Source of the DNA: Woodsholea maritima DSM 17123
Lineage (GTDB): Bacteria > Pseudomonadota > Alphaproteobacteria > Caulobacterales > Maricaulaceae
Assembly: GCF_000382325.1 (NCBI RefSeq)
Contig: NZ_KB908059.1
Span: forward strand, 307,674-371,673
Length of the DNA stretch: 64,000 bases
Reading direction: 5' to 3'
Position numbers and translations under genes: made by a program. Each line of letters starts with the position of its first letter. Positions within the stretch are counted from its first letter, which is position 1. The notes under the pieces were generated by a model. That model did not search any database and was not told the origin of the DNA. It saw nothing but the letters and a program-made list of their open reading frames with translations. Below, piece after piece: positions 38,930 through 47,982 of this stretch.

Positions 38930-40207
38930 TCACGAGCGTGAGGATTTATCATCCCCACTTGCTGTTCGCCGCTCAGAATAGATGTTTAGGGGCTTGGCAT
39001 CACCGGTAACAACCTCGGCATTGACCACAACCTCTTCCACACCATCTAGGCTTGGTAAATCGAACATGGTTTCAAGCAAAATGCCTTCCATGATCGAGCG
39101 CAAGCCCCGTGCACCCGTCTTGCGATCAATGGCACGGCTGGCAATCGAGGTCAGCGCATCTTCGGTGAAGGAAAGGCCCACGCCTTCCATCTCGAACAGA
39201 CGCTGATATTGCTTGATGAGCGCGTTCTTGGGCTCGGTCAGGATCTGAACCAGCGCGCCTTCATCCAGGTCTTCCAAGGTCGCAATGACCGGCAGACGAC
39301 CAATGAATTCCGGGATCAGGCCAAATTGCTGCAGATCATCTGGTTCAACTTCGCGCAGCACTTCACCCTGGCGACGATCATCGGTAGAGCGCACATCCGC
39401 GCCAAAGCCCACAGCCGACCCCTTACCGCGCTGAGAAATCACTTTCTCCAGCCCCGCAAAGGCCCCGCCAACGATGAACAGGATGTTGGTGGTATCCACT
39501 TGCAAGAACTCTTGCTGGGGATGCTTGCGCCCGCCTTGCGGAGGAACGCTGGCTACCGTGCCTTCCATGATTTTCAACAAGGCCTGTTGCACGCCCTCAC
39601 CCGACACATCACGCGTGATGGAGGGGTTGTCGGACTTGCGAGAGATTTTGTCGATCTCATCAATATAGACAATGCCGCGCTGGGCACGCTCAACATTGTA
39701 ATCAGAGGCCTGAAGCAATTTCAGAACGATATTCTCAACGTCCTCACCCACATAGCCGGCCTCGGTCAAGGTGGTGGCGTCCGCCATGGTGAAGGGCACA
39801 TCGAGAATGCGCGCCAAGGTTTGCGCCAGCAAAGTCTTACCGCACCCGGTTGGACCGATCAGCAAGATGTTGGATTTTTGCAATTCCACATCGCTGTTCT
39901 GGCTGGCGTGATTGAGGCGTTTATAATGGTTATGCACGGCCACAGAGAGCACGCGCTTGGCGTGCGCCTGACCGATGACATAATCTTCAAGCACTTTGAA
40001 GATTTCCATCGGCGTGGGCACGCCTTCTTTGGATTTAGTCAGCGAGGTTTTGCTTTCCTCGCGGATGATATCCATACACAGCTCAACGCACTCATCACAG
40101 ATGAATACCGTCGGCCCCGCGATTAACTTGCGGACTTCGTGCTGGCTTTTGCCACAAAAAGAACAGTATAGCGTGTTCTTCCCGTCGCCTGATGTCGCCT
40201 TCGTCAT
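38930..40207 (-). CDS. clpX: ATP-dependent Clp protease ATP-binding subunit ClpX
   Basis: Unfoldase partner of ClpP, 425 residues. The N-terminal zinc-binding domain has [15 protein letters not shown] and [10 protein letters not shown]. The AAA+ core has Walker [16 protein letters not shown], Walker [11 protein letters not shown], the pore loop GYVGEDV and the ClpP-binding IGF-equivalent region. In Caulobacter-type bacteria ClpXP degrades cell-cycle regulators. It lies 292 bases downstream of clpP on the same strand. Confidence 0.97.
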   Translation of the reverse strand: MTKATSGDGKNTLYCSFCGKSQHEVRKLIAGPTVFICDECVELCMDIIREESKTSLTKSKEGVPTPMEIFKVLEDYVIGQAHAKRVLSVAVHNHYKRLNHASQNSDVELQKSNILLIGPTGCGKTLLAQTLARILDVPFTMADATTLTEAGYVGEDVENIVLKLLQASDYNVERAQRGIVYIDEIDKISRKSDNPSITRDVSGEGVQQALLKIMEGTVASVPPQGGRKHPQQEFLQVDTTNILFIVGGAFAGLEKVISQRGKGSAVGFGADVRSTDDRRQGEVLREVEPDDLQQFGLIPEFIGRLPVIATLEDLDEGALVQILTEPKNALIKQYQRLFEMEGVGLSFTEDALTSIASRAIDRKTGARGLRSIMEGILLETMFDLPSLDGVEEVVVNAEVVTGDAKPLNIYSERRTASGDDKSSRS

Positions 40208-40499
40208 GGTCGCTCCCGTCCGTGCCGGCGCGTCTTACGCTGTTCTTTGCTTTTCATCATCTTACAGTGCACGGCACTGATGAATGAAGTCCAAACAATT
40301 TGCTTCGTCTTACATTCGACCACCGCCAGCGGTTCTGATCAAGCGATCATCGCCGCTGGGGCTGCTCATCTCTGCGCCTTATCCACAAGGCTTTGAGAAG
40401 AGTAATCGCGAAAAGCTGAGTTTTCATAACCGCTTCAGGAAAGTGCAGCTGCCCAAACCCCTGGTTTATGAAATTTCAGCCCTCGCGCACTTTTTTGCC

Positions 40500-41114
40500 T
40501 TACGCCTCTTCGCGCTGGGCATAGACCTTGTCGATCAAACCAAAGTCTTTGGCTTCATCAGCGGTCATAAAATGATCACGATCCAAGGTCTTCTCGATCG
40601 TCTCATAGTCCTGACCGGTGTGCTTGACATAAATCTCGTTCATGCGGCGCTTGATTTTCAGGATGTCCTCGCCATAGCGCTCAATATCCGTGGCCGTACC
40701 GCGGAACCCGCCTGAAGGCTGGTGCACCATGATGCGCGCATTGGGCGTGGCAAAGCGCATATCTTTGTCCCCGGCCGCCAAGAGGAGCGAGCCCATAGAG
40801 GCTGCGGTCCCCACACAGGCCGTCGCAATCGGACAGCGCACATATTGCATCGTGTCATAAATCGCCAGACCCGCAGCAACATGGCCGCCGGGGGAGTTGA
40901 TATACATCGCGATTTCTTTTTTCGGGTTCTCAGATTCGAGATAGAGAAGCTGAGCCACCATCAAGCTCGCCATATGATCTTCGATCGGACCGGTCACGAA
41001 CACAATCCGCTCTTTCAACAGGCGCGAATAAATATCGAAGGCGCGCTCGCCCCGGCTGGTCTGCTCAACCACCATGGGCACAAGGTTCATCATGACATCC
41101 TGAGGATCTTTCAT
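40500..41114 (-). CDS. clpP: ATP-dependent Clp protease proteolytic subunit
   Basis: Serine protease barrel subunit, 204 residues from the ATG at 41114 ([10 protein letters not shown]), preceded by AAGGA about 10 bases upstream; a GTG at 41138 is in frame. Catalytic Ser lies in [11 protein letters not shown], His in [10 protein letters not shown] and the Asp in the C-terminal RDHFM region. The conserved [14 protein letters not shown] start region is intact. Confidence 0.96.
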   Translation of the reverse strand: MKDPQDVMMNLVPMVVEQTSRGERAFDIYSRLLKERIVFVTGPIEDHMASLMVAQLLYLESENPKKEIAMYINSPGGHVAAGLAIYDTMQYVRCPIATACVGTAASMGSLLLAAGDKDMRFATPNARIMVHQPSGGFRGTATDIERYGEDILKIKRRMNEIYVKHTGQDYETIEKTLDRDHFMTADEAKDFGLIDKVYAQREEA

Positions 41115-41491
41115 CGTCAGCAATTCCTTAAAGAGCACGTTTTGACAAAATCCAAAGCTGGAACACCAACCTTGAAAACACGGTTAATCGCAGTGTGGCA
41201 AGCTTGGGTCTTGCGGGCAAGCCATTGCGGGCAGTCTTACCCTCTTCCTAGAACGCAAAACCTTATCGGGAGATTTCTATTTAGGCGCGCCTGTGCATTT
41301 TTTCAGCGCTTTTCCCAAGAAAAAGACATCTGGGATGCAGGAACCTCCCCTTATTGGGCCGATCCGCGTCATCCAGACCCAACTTATCGCCTGTCATCCC
41401 CGATTTAATCGGGGATTTATAAACCTAGATGACAAAGAAATTAGACCCCGGCTCTGCGCTCCGCTTGGCCGGGAACCCGGTAGCGGTTAAC

Positions 41492-41541
41492 CGGGCGATC
41501 AGCCCGCAAGGACGACCGTCCGCCCGCAGCGAAGCGAGGAT
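41492..41541. repeat. Interspersed repeat unit B, copy 1
   Basis: About 50 bases starting GGGCGATCAGCCCGCAAGG and ending GAAGCGAGGAT. Nearly identical copies at 41878-41925 and, with a different start, 62343-62391. In each case CGCGGCCCC-ACTTGAT-GGG follows within 40 bases. Confidence 0.85.
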
Positions 41542-41635
41542 TACGAAAAAAAATCGCGGCCCCGGACTTGATCCGGGGTCCATCGCTCCGTAAGGGAGCG
41601 CAAGCGCACGCGAAGCGAGACTCCAAAGCAAGAGT

Positions 41636-41721
41636 GTCATCCCGGGCAAGCGTTAGCGCGACCCGGGATCTATTGAGCTTGCCAGAAAGGCCCATAGATC
41701 CCGGCTCAAGGCCGGGATGAC
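41636..41721. repeat. Interspersed palindromic repeat unit A, copy 1
   Basis: 86-base unit bounded by GTCATCCCGG and CCGGGATGAC, with a second CCGGGATC inside, able to fold into two linked hairpins. Related to the units at 62251-62336 and 62613-62699 but with a different interior. Confidence 0.85.
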
Positions 41722-41763
41722 AGTTTCGAATTGGCTATCGCATTTATGAAGGGATGTGCTCGC

Positions 41764-41805
41764 CTGTTTACGGGGGAGCTGTCAGCATCGCTGACTGAGG
41801 GGGCA
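41764..41805. repeat. Interspersed repeat unit C, copy 1
   Basis: CTGTTTACGGGGGAGCTGTC-...-GCTGACTGAGGGGGCA; the counterpart is at 62169-62211 with a few differences in the middle. Such GGGGGAG elements are widespread in alphaproteobacterial intergenic DNA. Confidence 0.8.
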
Positions 41806-41877
41806 TTTTCTCTCAAACACTATACGCCCCCTCCTGCCTTTCAGGCCACCTCCCCCGCTTTGCAGGGGAGGATAATC

Positions 41878-41925
41878 GGGCGATCAGCCCGCAAGGACGA
41901 CCGTCCGCCCGCAGCGAAGCGAGGA
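41878..41925. repeat. Interspersed repeat unit B, copy 2
   Basis: 48 bases matching 41492-41541 (GGGCGATCAGCCCGCAAGG to GCGAGGAT). Lies 63 bases before the thiG stop. Confidence 0.85.
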
Positions 41926-41988
41926 TAGAACAATAAGAAACGCGGCCCCAAACTTGATTTGGAGTCTATTCGATAATTATCGATCGCC

Positions 41989-42798
41989 TTAAATCAATCC
42001 GGCCAGAGGGCTGGACGGATCAGCATAGCGTTTTTTAGGCATGCGTCCCGCTAAATAAGCCTCGCGCCCGGCGATCACAGCATGCTTCATGGCGCTGGCC
42101 ATGCGGATCGGGTCTTTGGCTTCGGCAATGGCGGTATTCATCAACACCCCATCACAGCCCAGCTCCATCGCGATACTGGCATCAGAGGCCGTGCCCACAC
42201 CCGCATCGACGATGACCGGCACTTTGGCGGCCTCTTTGATCAAGCGAATATTCACCGGGTTCTGAATGCCCAGGCCCGAGCCAATCGGCGCACCCAGAGG
42301 CATGATCGCGCAGCACCCGACATCTTCCAGCTTGCGCGCATAAACCGGATCATCAGAGCAATAGACCATCACGTCAAAGCCCTCTTTGATTAGCATATCG
42401 GCCGCGCGCAGCGTCTCTTCCATATCGGGATAGAGATGTTTGGGATCGGAGAGCACTTCAAGCTTTACAAGGGTCCAGCCGCCCGCCTCGCGCGCCAGAC
42501 GCAGCGTACGCACCGCATCCTCACCGGTAAAACATCCCGCAGTATTGGGCAGGAAAATGTATTTTTCCGGATCAATATGGTCGACCAGGCGCTCTTGATT
42601 CGGGTCTGAGAGATTGACCCGGCGCACCGCGACCGTGATCATCTCCGCGCCCGAGGCCTCCAAGGCCCGCGCATTTTGAGCATAGCTTTGATATTTGCCG
42701 GTGCCGATAATCAAGCGCGATTGCAGCGTGCGCCCGGCCACGACCAGAGGCTCATCCACGGGTAAACCTTGAACGGTTTCAACATCACTGGCGTCCAT
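41989..42798 (-). CDS. thiG: Thiazole synthase
   Basis: Forms the thiazole phosphate of thiamine from DXP, the ThiS thiocarboxylate and dehydroglycine. 269 residues from the ATG at 42798 (MDASDVETV), 4 bases past the thiS stop; a longer frame to 42885 overlaps thiS. TIM-barrel signatures: [13 protein letters not shown], the Schiff-base Lys region [11 protein letters not shown], and [29 protein letters not shown] (phosphate site). Confidence 0.95.
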   Translation of the reverse strand: MDASDVETVQGLPVDEPLVVAGRTLQSRLIIGTGKYQSYAQNARALEASGAEMITVAVRRVNLSDPNQERLVDHIDPEKYIFLPNTAGCFTGEDAVRTLRLAREAGGWTLVKLEVLSDPKHLYPDMEETLRAADMLIKEGFDVMVYCSDDPVYARKLEDVGCCAIMPLGAPIGSGLGIQNPVNIRLIKEAAKVPVIVDAGVGTASDASIAMELGCDGVLMNTAIAEAKDPIRMASAMKHAVIAGREAYLAGRMPKKRYADPSSPLAGLI

Positions 42799-42802
42799 GG
42801 GC

Positions 42803-43012
42803 TTAGCCTCCTCCGACAAAATGAACGATTTCCAGCCGATCTCCGGCTTCGATATGAATGGTGTCGTAAAGCGAGCGCGGGGCAATTTCCAGATTGCGCT
42901 CCACCGCCACCTTCTTGGGATTGAGCGCTAAAGCCTCAAGCAATTGGGTGAGAGTGAGGCCCGCTTGAACCTCGTGGCTTTCGCCATTGACTGTGATCTG
43001 TGCCATAACCAT
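42803..43012 (-). CDS. thiS: Sulfur carrier protein ThiS
   Basis: Ubiquitin-like sulfur carrier of 69 residues (or 67 from the ATG at 43006) ending in VGGG, whose C-terminal Gly-Gly is adenylated and thiocarboxylated. Paired with thiG, with which it forms a complex. No TPP riboswitch was recognisable in the short gap to the divergent aroQ. Other thi genes (thiE, thiF, thiO/H) are not in the window. Confidence 0.93.
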   Translation of the reverse strand: MVMAQITVNGESHEVQAGLTLTQLLEALALNPKKVAVERNLEIAPRSLYDTIHIEAGDRLEIVHFVGGG

Positions 43013-43109
43013 CGCTGAGTATACTTGTTTCCTTACCCCATCACGTCGTAAAACCGCGCACCACAGTCAAGATCCCCAGGCGTTATTTGCCGCAAAAAGA
43101 GTGTCTCAC

Positions 43110-43553
43110 ATGCACACGATCTTCATCCTCAATGGTCCCAATTTGAACCTACTGGGGACGCGTGAGCCGCATATCTACGGCACAATGACGCTGAAAGACA
43201 TTCAAGAGCTCTGCGAAAAAAAGGCGACGGCGCTAAATTTGCAGATAGACTTTCGCCAGACCAATCATGAGGGGGTTCTCGTCGACTGGATTCAAGAGGC
43301 CAAAGGTGCTGCGAAGGGTTTGATTCTCAATCCCGCCGCCTATACGCATACATCTGTGGCTTTGCATGACGCACTGAAAGCGGTAGACCTGCCGGCAATC
43401 GAGGTGCACCTCTCTCAGCCGGCGGCGAGAGAGGCTTTCCGTGCGCATTCATATGTGGCTTCGGCTGTTAATGGCACCATTAGCGGCTTTGGGGCTGAGG
43501 GCTATGTTCTGGGGCTGGATGCAATCACAACGCTGATTGCGGCTCGGCCTTAA
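43110..43553 (+). CDS. aroQ: 3-dehydroquinate dehydratase, type II
   Basis: Third shikimate-pathway step. 147 residues from the ATG at 43110 (MHTIFILNGPNLNLLGTREP). The active-site Arg/Tyr loop (GTREPHIYG), the FRQTNHEG motif, LNPAAYTHTSVAL and EVHLSQP are intact. In the accBC locus as in many Proteobacteria. Confidence 0.95.
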   Translation: MHTIFILNGPNLNLLGTREPHIYGTMTLKDIQELCEKKATALNLQIDFRQTNHEGVLVDWIQEAKGAAKGLILNPAAYTHTSVALHDALKAVDLPAIEVHLSQPAAREAFRAHSYVASAVNGTISGFGAEGYVLGLDAITTLIAARP

Positions 43554-43580
43554 ATAGAATGAATGAAAGAGAGTGTTCTG

Positions 43581-44072
43581 ATGGCGTCTAACACGTCCAA
43601 CCCGCAAATCGATTCGAAACTCGTACGCGAGCTTGCTGATATCTTGAAAGATACCGAGCTGACGGAAATCGAAGTGGAAAAAGGTGAGCTGCGTATCCGC
43701 GTCGCCAAGGAAGTCCACGCTGTGGCGGCCAATTACGCCTTCGCACCGCAAATGCCCGCCCCTATGGCGGCCCCAGCCCCTGCGGCGGCGGCACCGGAAA
43801 CCCCGGCCCCTGCGGCGGCGGCGGATGCAGGCGCACACCCGGGTGCGGTGAAGTCGCCGATGGTCGGCACAGTTTATCTGCGCGCCAATCCGGATTCTGA
43901 GCCCTTTAAAAAGGTCGGCGACAGTGTGAAGGAAGGCGAGACCGTCTTGCTGGTTGAAGCGATGAAGACCTTCAACCCGATCACCGCGCCTAAAGCCGGT
44001 ACGATCAAGGAATTCCTGGTCGATGACGCCCAGCCGGTTGAATACGGCGAGCCGCTCTTCATTATTGCATAA
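43581..44072 (+). CDS. accB: Biotin carboxyl carrier protein of acetyl-CoA carboxylase
   Basis: Carries biotin between AccC and the carboxyltransferase in fatty acid synthesis. 163 residues from the ATG at 43581 ([17 protein letters not shown] 7 bases upstream); an ATG at 43563 is in frame. N-terminal helical region, Ala/Pro-rich linker (about 60-92) and biotinyl domain with VEAMKTFN, whose Lys is modified by BirA. Confidence 0.95.
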   Translation: MASNTSNPQIDSKLVRELADILKDTELTEIEVEKGELRIRVAKEVHAVAANYAFAPQMPAPMAAPAPAAAAPETPAPAAAADAGAHPGAVKSPMVGTVYLRANPDSEPFKKVGDSVKEGETVLLVEAMKTFNPITAPKAGTIKEFLVDDAQPVEYGEPLFIIA

Positions 44073-44098
44073 AACGGCATAGAGGAGCGCGTTGCGCT

Positions 44099-45445
44099 AT
44101 GATTGAAAAAGTCCTTATTGCCAATCGCGGCGAGATTGCCCTGCGTGTACACCGTGCGTGTCAGGAAATGGGCATCAAAACCGTGGCCATCCACTCTGAA
44201 GCCGACGCTGACGCCATGCATGTGCGTCTGGCCGATGAAAGCGTGTGTGTGGGCCCGCCCCCAGCCGGGCGCAGCTATCTGTCTGTTCCTTCGATCATCG
44301 CTGCAGCGGAGATCACCGGGGCCCAGGCCATTCACCCCGGTTATGGCTTCTTGTCTGAGAATGCACGCTTTGCCGAGATCGTCGAAGCCCATGGCTTGAT
44401 CTTTATCGGACCAAAGCCAGAAACCATCCGGTTGATGGGCGATAAAATCACCGCCAAACAGGCCGCGATGGAAGCCGGTATTCCGGTCGTTCCCGGCTCT
44501 GATGGGGCCATCACCGACATGGATGAGGCGCGTAAAGTCGCCACTGAAATCGGCTTTCCGGTGCTGATCAAAGCGGCCTCTGGCGGCGGCGGTCGCGGGA
44601 TGAAAGTCGCCAATACGGCCGATGATCTGGAGCAGGCGCTGCAAACGGCCTCTGCCGAAGCCCAAGCGGCCTTTGGTGATGGGGCGGTCTATATCGAGAA
44701 ATATCTCGGTCGTCCGCGCCATATCGAGATCCAGGTGCTGGCCGATTCCCATGGCAATGTCGTGCATTTGGGCGAGCGTGATTGCTCCTTGCAACGGCGC
44801 CACCAGAAAGTCCTGGAAGAAGCCGGTTCGCCGGCCCTTACCGCCGCTGAGCGTGACCGGATTGGTGAGGTTGTACGTGAAGCGGTCGCCAAGATCGGCT
44901 ATCGTGGTGCCGGTACGATTGAGTTTCTCTATGAAAACGGCGAGTTCTATTTCATTGAAATGAACACCCGTCTTCAGGTGGAACACCCTGTGACCGAAGC
45001 CATCACCGGGATTGACCTGGTGCGTGAGCAGATCTTGGTTGCAGCCGGTGAAAAGCTGAGCTTTACTCAAGCCGATGTGACCTTTGAAGGCCACGCGATC
45101 GAATGCCGGATCAATGCGGAAAATCCACGCACCTTTACGCCTTCACCGGGCAAGGTGACGAATTTCCACGCCCCTGGCGGTCTGGGTGTGCGTTTGGATT
45201 CAGCGCTTTATTCGGGTTATTCCATCCCGCCCTATTATGACAGCTTGATTGGTAAGCTGATCGTTCATGGGCGCACACGCGATGAAGCCTTGCTGCGTCT
45301 TCGCCGCGCGCTTCAAGAAATGGTTGTGGATGGCATTGAAACCACCATTCCATTATTCTTGGACTTATTGAATGAATCTGCTTTCCTAAGCGGTGATTAT
45401 CACATCCGCTGGTTGGAAGAGTGGCTCTCCAAAACGGCGGAGTAG
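44099..45445 (+). CDS. accC: Biotin carboxylase of acetyl-CoA carboxylase
   Basis: ATP-grasp enzyme carboxylating biotin on AccB, 448 residues. N-terminal [20 protein letters not shown], glycine-rich loop [30 protein letters not shown] and the catalytic [14 protein letters not shown] are intact. It lies 26 bases after accB. Confidence 0.97.
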   Translation: MIEKVLIANRGEIALRVHRACQEMGIKTVAIHSEADADAMHVRLADESVCVGPPPAGRSYLSVPSIIAAAEITGAQAIHPGYGFLSENARFAEIVEAHGLIFIGPKPETIRLMGDKITAKQAAMEAGIPVVPGSDGAITDMDEARKVATEIGFPVLIKAASGGGGRGMKVANTADDLEQALQTASAEAQAAFGDGAVYIEKYLGRPRHIEIQVLADSHGNVVHLGERDCSLQRRHQKVLEEAGSPALTAAERDRIGEVVREAVAKIGYRGAGTIEFLYENGEFYFIEMNTRLQVEHPVTEAITGIDLVREQILVAAGEKLSFTQADVTFEGHAIECRINAENPRTFTPSPGKVTNFHAPGGLGVRLDSALYSGYSIPPYYDSLIGKLIVHGRTRDEALLRLRRALQEMVVDGIETTIPLFLDLLNESAFLSGDYHIRWLEEWLSKTAE

Positions 45446-45460
45446 TCTTAGGAGCCTTTG

Positions 45461-46114
45461 ATGCGGGGGTTCGGCGTTCGTGAACTGCTGACCTGTTATA
45501 CACGTGGCGTGTTTCCCATGGCCGAAGCACGCCACGACCCGCGCATCTATCTGCTTGATCCTGATGAGCGCGGCATCATCCCCTTGGATGAACATTTTCA
45601 CATTTCGCGGCGGTTAAAACGTACCGTCAAGCAAGACCGTTTTCACATCACGATCAATCGCTGCTTTGCCACTGTGGTGGAGGGCTGCGCGACCCCGCAA
45701 CCGGGCCGTGAAGACACCTGGATCAATGATCACATCCTCAATCTCTATATCGAGATGCATGAGCAGGGCTTTGCCCATAGCTTAGAGGTTTGGCACGATC
45801 AGCGCCTGGCGGGCGGGCTCTATGGCGTCTGTGTGGGTGGGGCCTTTTTTGGTGAGAGCATGTTCTCGAAAGTGCGCGATGCCAGCAAAGTGGCTCTGGT
45901 CCATCTGGTCGCGCGCTTGAAGGCGGGGGGGTATTCGCTGCTCGATGCGCAATTTACCACCGACCACTTGGAGACCTTTGGCGCACAAGTCATCAGCCGG
46001 GCGGACTATAAAGCCCGCCTTGCCGTTTCAACGGAAGAACACGCAGATTTCTTTGCCTGGCCTGAAGGGGCGAGCGGGGCTCAAGCCCTACAATCCATCA
46101 CCCAAACATCATAG
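45461..46114 (+). CDS. aat: Leucyl/phenylalanyl-tRNA-protein transferase
   Basis: Adds Leu or Phe to the N-terminus of proteins with basic N-termini, marking them for ClpAP (N-degron pathway). 217 residues from the ATG at 45461 with GGAG 6 bases upstream. The motifs YTRGVFPMAE, GGLYGVCVGGAFFGESMFS and LDAQFTTDHLETFGA are conserved. Its 3' end overlaps the convergent DUF2155 gene by 34 bases. Confidence 0.94.
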   Translation: MRGFGVRELLTCYTRGVFPMAEARHDPRIYLLDPDERGIIPLDEHFHISRRLKRTVKQDRFHITINRCFATVVEGCATPQPGREDTWINDHILNLYIEMHEQGFAHSLEVWHDQRLAGGLYGVCVGGAFFGESMFSKVRDASKVALVHLVARLKAGGYSLLDAQFTTDHLETFGAQVISRADYKARLAVSTEEHADFFAWPEGASGAQALQSITQTS

Positions 46115-46773
46115 ATCGGGTGCTCCAGCGCGTGCAGCGCCGGATTTGAAGCAAACATCCAGCCGGAAAAGATTTTTTCGCCATCGGCTTCAATGCCGAA
46201 CCCATCGGTGCGCCGGTCTTTGACTTCCATGAAGACAAAAACTTCCGGAATTTCTTCAGGGGGACGTTTACGGCAATATTGCACGGTGATTTCCAGCGCG
46301 CCAAATTGTACCGGCTCACCCACATTGGCTTCAAAATCACGCGTGCGGGCCGTCACTTTATCCAGCCCGCGCAGGATTGCCACCCGGCCGGGTTGAGAGC
46401 TAGGCCCGTTGCGTTCAACACCCTCTAAGGCATCAGGGTCACGCCAAACCGGGACTTGAGGCTCGCTCTCGACGCTCTGGCCCTCTTGCGTAGGCTCAGC
46501 CGTCTCAAGGCGGGTTTCTTCATTGCCCGATGATTGTGCGGGATAATAGCCAGAGCGCGGATCAATCAGCGGACCGGTTTCTTCGCCATTTACAATCGTT
46601 ACATCATCATCGCTGTTGGCTTGCGGCTCAGCGATTGGCTCTTCAAGGGGTTGCGCAATGCCCTCTTGCGCCCCGGACAAGCTGGCCGGTGCCAAAGCAA
46701 AGCCAGCACTGGATAAGCCCAGCGCCGCAACCAGCGCCAAGCTGGAAAAAGCTGAAGTCAATGCCGATGCCAT
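46081..46773 (-). CDS. DUF2155 domain-containing exported protein
   Basis: 230 residues with a signal peptide (about 1-27) and a low-complexity acidic/Gln stretch (about 35-105), then the DUF2155 domain (about 122-230) with ILRGLDKVTARTRDFE, YCRKRPPEEIPE and FSGWMFASNPALHALEHPIYDVWVMDC. The family is alphaproteobacterial and of unknown function; its constant position near aat, mlaD and NDUFA12 is typical. Confidence 0.85.
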   Translation of the reverse strand: MASALTSAFSSLALVAALGLSSAGFALAPASLSGAQEGIAQPLEEPIAEPQANSDDDVTIVNGEETGPLIDPRSGYYPAQSSGNEETRLETAEPTQEGQSVESEPQVPVWRDPDALEGVERNGPSSQPGRVAILRGLDKVTARTRDFEANVGEPVQFGALEITVQYCRKRPPEEIPEVFVFMEVKDRRTDGFGIEADGEKIFSGWMFASNPALHALEHPIYDVWVMDCRA

Positions 46774-46854
46774 GGCGATCTCTCCCCCGCGTCCAGATCC
46801 GATCTATCTGGCTATTATAGCCAAAGTATGACGATAGATCCGGGCTTGGCCAGT

Positions 46855-47367
46855 TTATTCCGCGTCTGTCGTGCTGCGCGCGCTATCATCCTGCGCGCTC
46901 GATCCGTCCTCTGATCCGCCTGAGGCGCGGTTCATCACCGCTTCCCCGATTAGGCTGAAAATATCGACCGCGCCTTGGGTGTATTGAATTTCACCGCCCT
47001 CGATGAGGGCTTCTTCCAACCCGCCGGGCTCAATCTCAACAAAAGCGCCGCCGAGCAAACCGTTGGAGGCAATGCGGGCACTGGAATCTTCAGGGATCTC
47101 AATCCCGCCATCCAGACGCATCACCGCGCGCGCCAGATAGGTCTGTTGATCGAGCTCAATCGCGCTGACCGTGCCCACGGGCACACCGGCCACGCGCACA
47201 TCGGCCCCACGGGTCAAACCGCCAATGGTGGAAAAGCGCGCAGACAGCGTATAGCCGTCCGCACTCTGACCGGTGGACAAGTTCGATCCGGCATAGAACA
47301 GAAAAAACCCGGCTGCGGCGAGCACCCCGGCCCCGATCAGCGTTTCGACAAGGGCACTGGCACGCAT
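46855..47367 (-). CDS. mlaD: MlaD-like outer-membrane lipid asymmetry protein
   Basis: Periplasmic, membrane-anchored MCE-domain subunit of the Mla phospholipid transporter. 170 residues: anchor at about 5-26, MCE core with TIGGLTRGADVRVAGVPVGTVSAI, then a C-terminal acidic Ser-rich tail. Other mla genes are not adjacent, which is usual in Caulobacter-like genomes. Lies 4 bases after the NDUFA12-like gene. Confidence 0.88.
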   Translation of the reverse strand: MRASALVETLIGAGVLAAAGFFLFYAGSNLSTGQSADGYTLSARFSTIGGLTRGADVRVAGVPVGTVSAIELDQQTYLARAVMRLDGGIEIPEDSSARIASNGLLGGAFVEIEPGGLEEALIEGGEIQYTQGAVDIFSLIGEAVMNRASGGSEDGSSAQDDSARSTTDAE

Positions 47368-47371
47368 GGAC

Positions 47372-47785
47372 TTAAGCCTCTTCCGGGTTCCAGGATTCGT
47401 AATCGGCCTTCGCGCCCTGGCGTTGACGCGAAGAGGCCAAAGACCCCGTCGGACGATAAGCGTGTAAAGTACCGGTCAAATTGGGCTGGTGATCTTTTTC
47501 CCAGGCCTGACGCAATAAGGGCGCTTCGGTTGGGGGATGCTCAAAAGTGTGATGCAGCCAGCCATGCCATTCGGTCGGCACGCGTGAAGCATCCGCATAG
47601 CCTTTATAGATCACCCAGCGTCGGCGCACGCTGTCCGCGCCAGAGCCCTGCCCGTCGCGTTCTTGATAGTATTTATTGCCGAACTCATCCTCGCCCACAA
47701 ATTCACCGCGCTTGGCGATGGTGAAGAGTGCACCAGGGGTGGCGTCTTGCCACCAGCAAAAGATCTTTCCAATGAAGCCGAGCAT
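47372..47785 (-). CDS. NDUFA12-like complex I accessory subunit
   Basis: 137-residue homologue of the mitochondrial B17.2 (NDUFA12) subunit, an accessory complex I subunit shared between Alphaproteobacteria and mitochondria. Typical features: WWQDATPGALFTIAKRG, EFGNKYYQE, RRWVIYKGYADASRVP and WHGWLHHTFEHPPTEAP. It is not in the nuo operon but pairs with mlaD. Confidence 0.92.
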   Translation of the reverse strand: MLGFIGKIFCWWQDATPGALFTIAKRGEFVGEDEFGNKYYQERDGQGSGADSVRRRWVIYKGYADASRVPTEWHGWLHHTFEHPPTEAPLLRQAWEKDHQPNLTGTLHAYRPTGSLASSRQRQGAKADYESWNPEEA

Positions 47786-47982
47786 GGGCGCGACATCCTT
47801 CTGTTTTTAGGGGCGGACTATGCCCTCAGATCACGCGCAGGTCCAGTGACCCACACGCATTTCCTGCCGCTTTGCTGCACTTGCCCGCGCGGCTGCATAT
47901 CGCGTGCAACAGGTTTCGTGATTCTGGCGAAGACAGGTATGCTTCTTTAGTGATTCTCTACAAGATCTCTTATGGAGCGGTT

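Larger units (their letters stand above)
41115..41988. repeat. Repeat island between clpP and thiG
   Basis: 874 bases without a credible gene. After about 250 bases of clpP upstream region it is made of interspersed palindromic repeats: a GATTTAATC-centred palindrome near 41395-41420, unit B at 41492-41541 and 41878-41925, unit A at 41636-41721, unit C at 41764-41805 and a CTCCCC-rich palindromic unit at 41826-41872. The same units recur at 61964-62744. Frames that seem open here are low-complexity by-products. Confidence 0.85.

Noticed and set aside
41425..41649. Short frames in the repeat island
   Set aside because: They run through repeat units in arbitrary phase and share no similarity with proteins.
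41390..41960. CRISPR array
   Set aside because: Repeats are of several kinds, palindromic and irregularly spaced; no constant repeat-spacer period and no cas genes.
43007..43109. TPP riboswitch upstream of thiS
   Set aside because: The gap is only about 100 bases, shared with divergent aroQ, and lacks the CTGAGA and other conserved THI-box segments.
43874..45094. 406-codon frame on the minus strand
   Set aside because: Antisense to accB/accC, whose frames are certain; long open shadows are common at this GC content.
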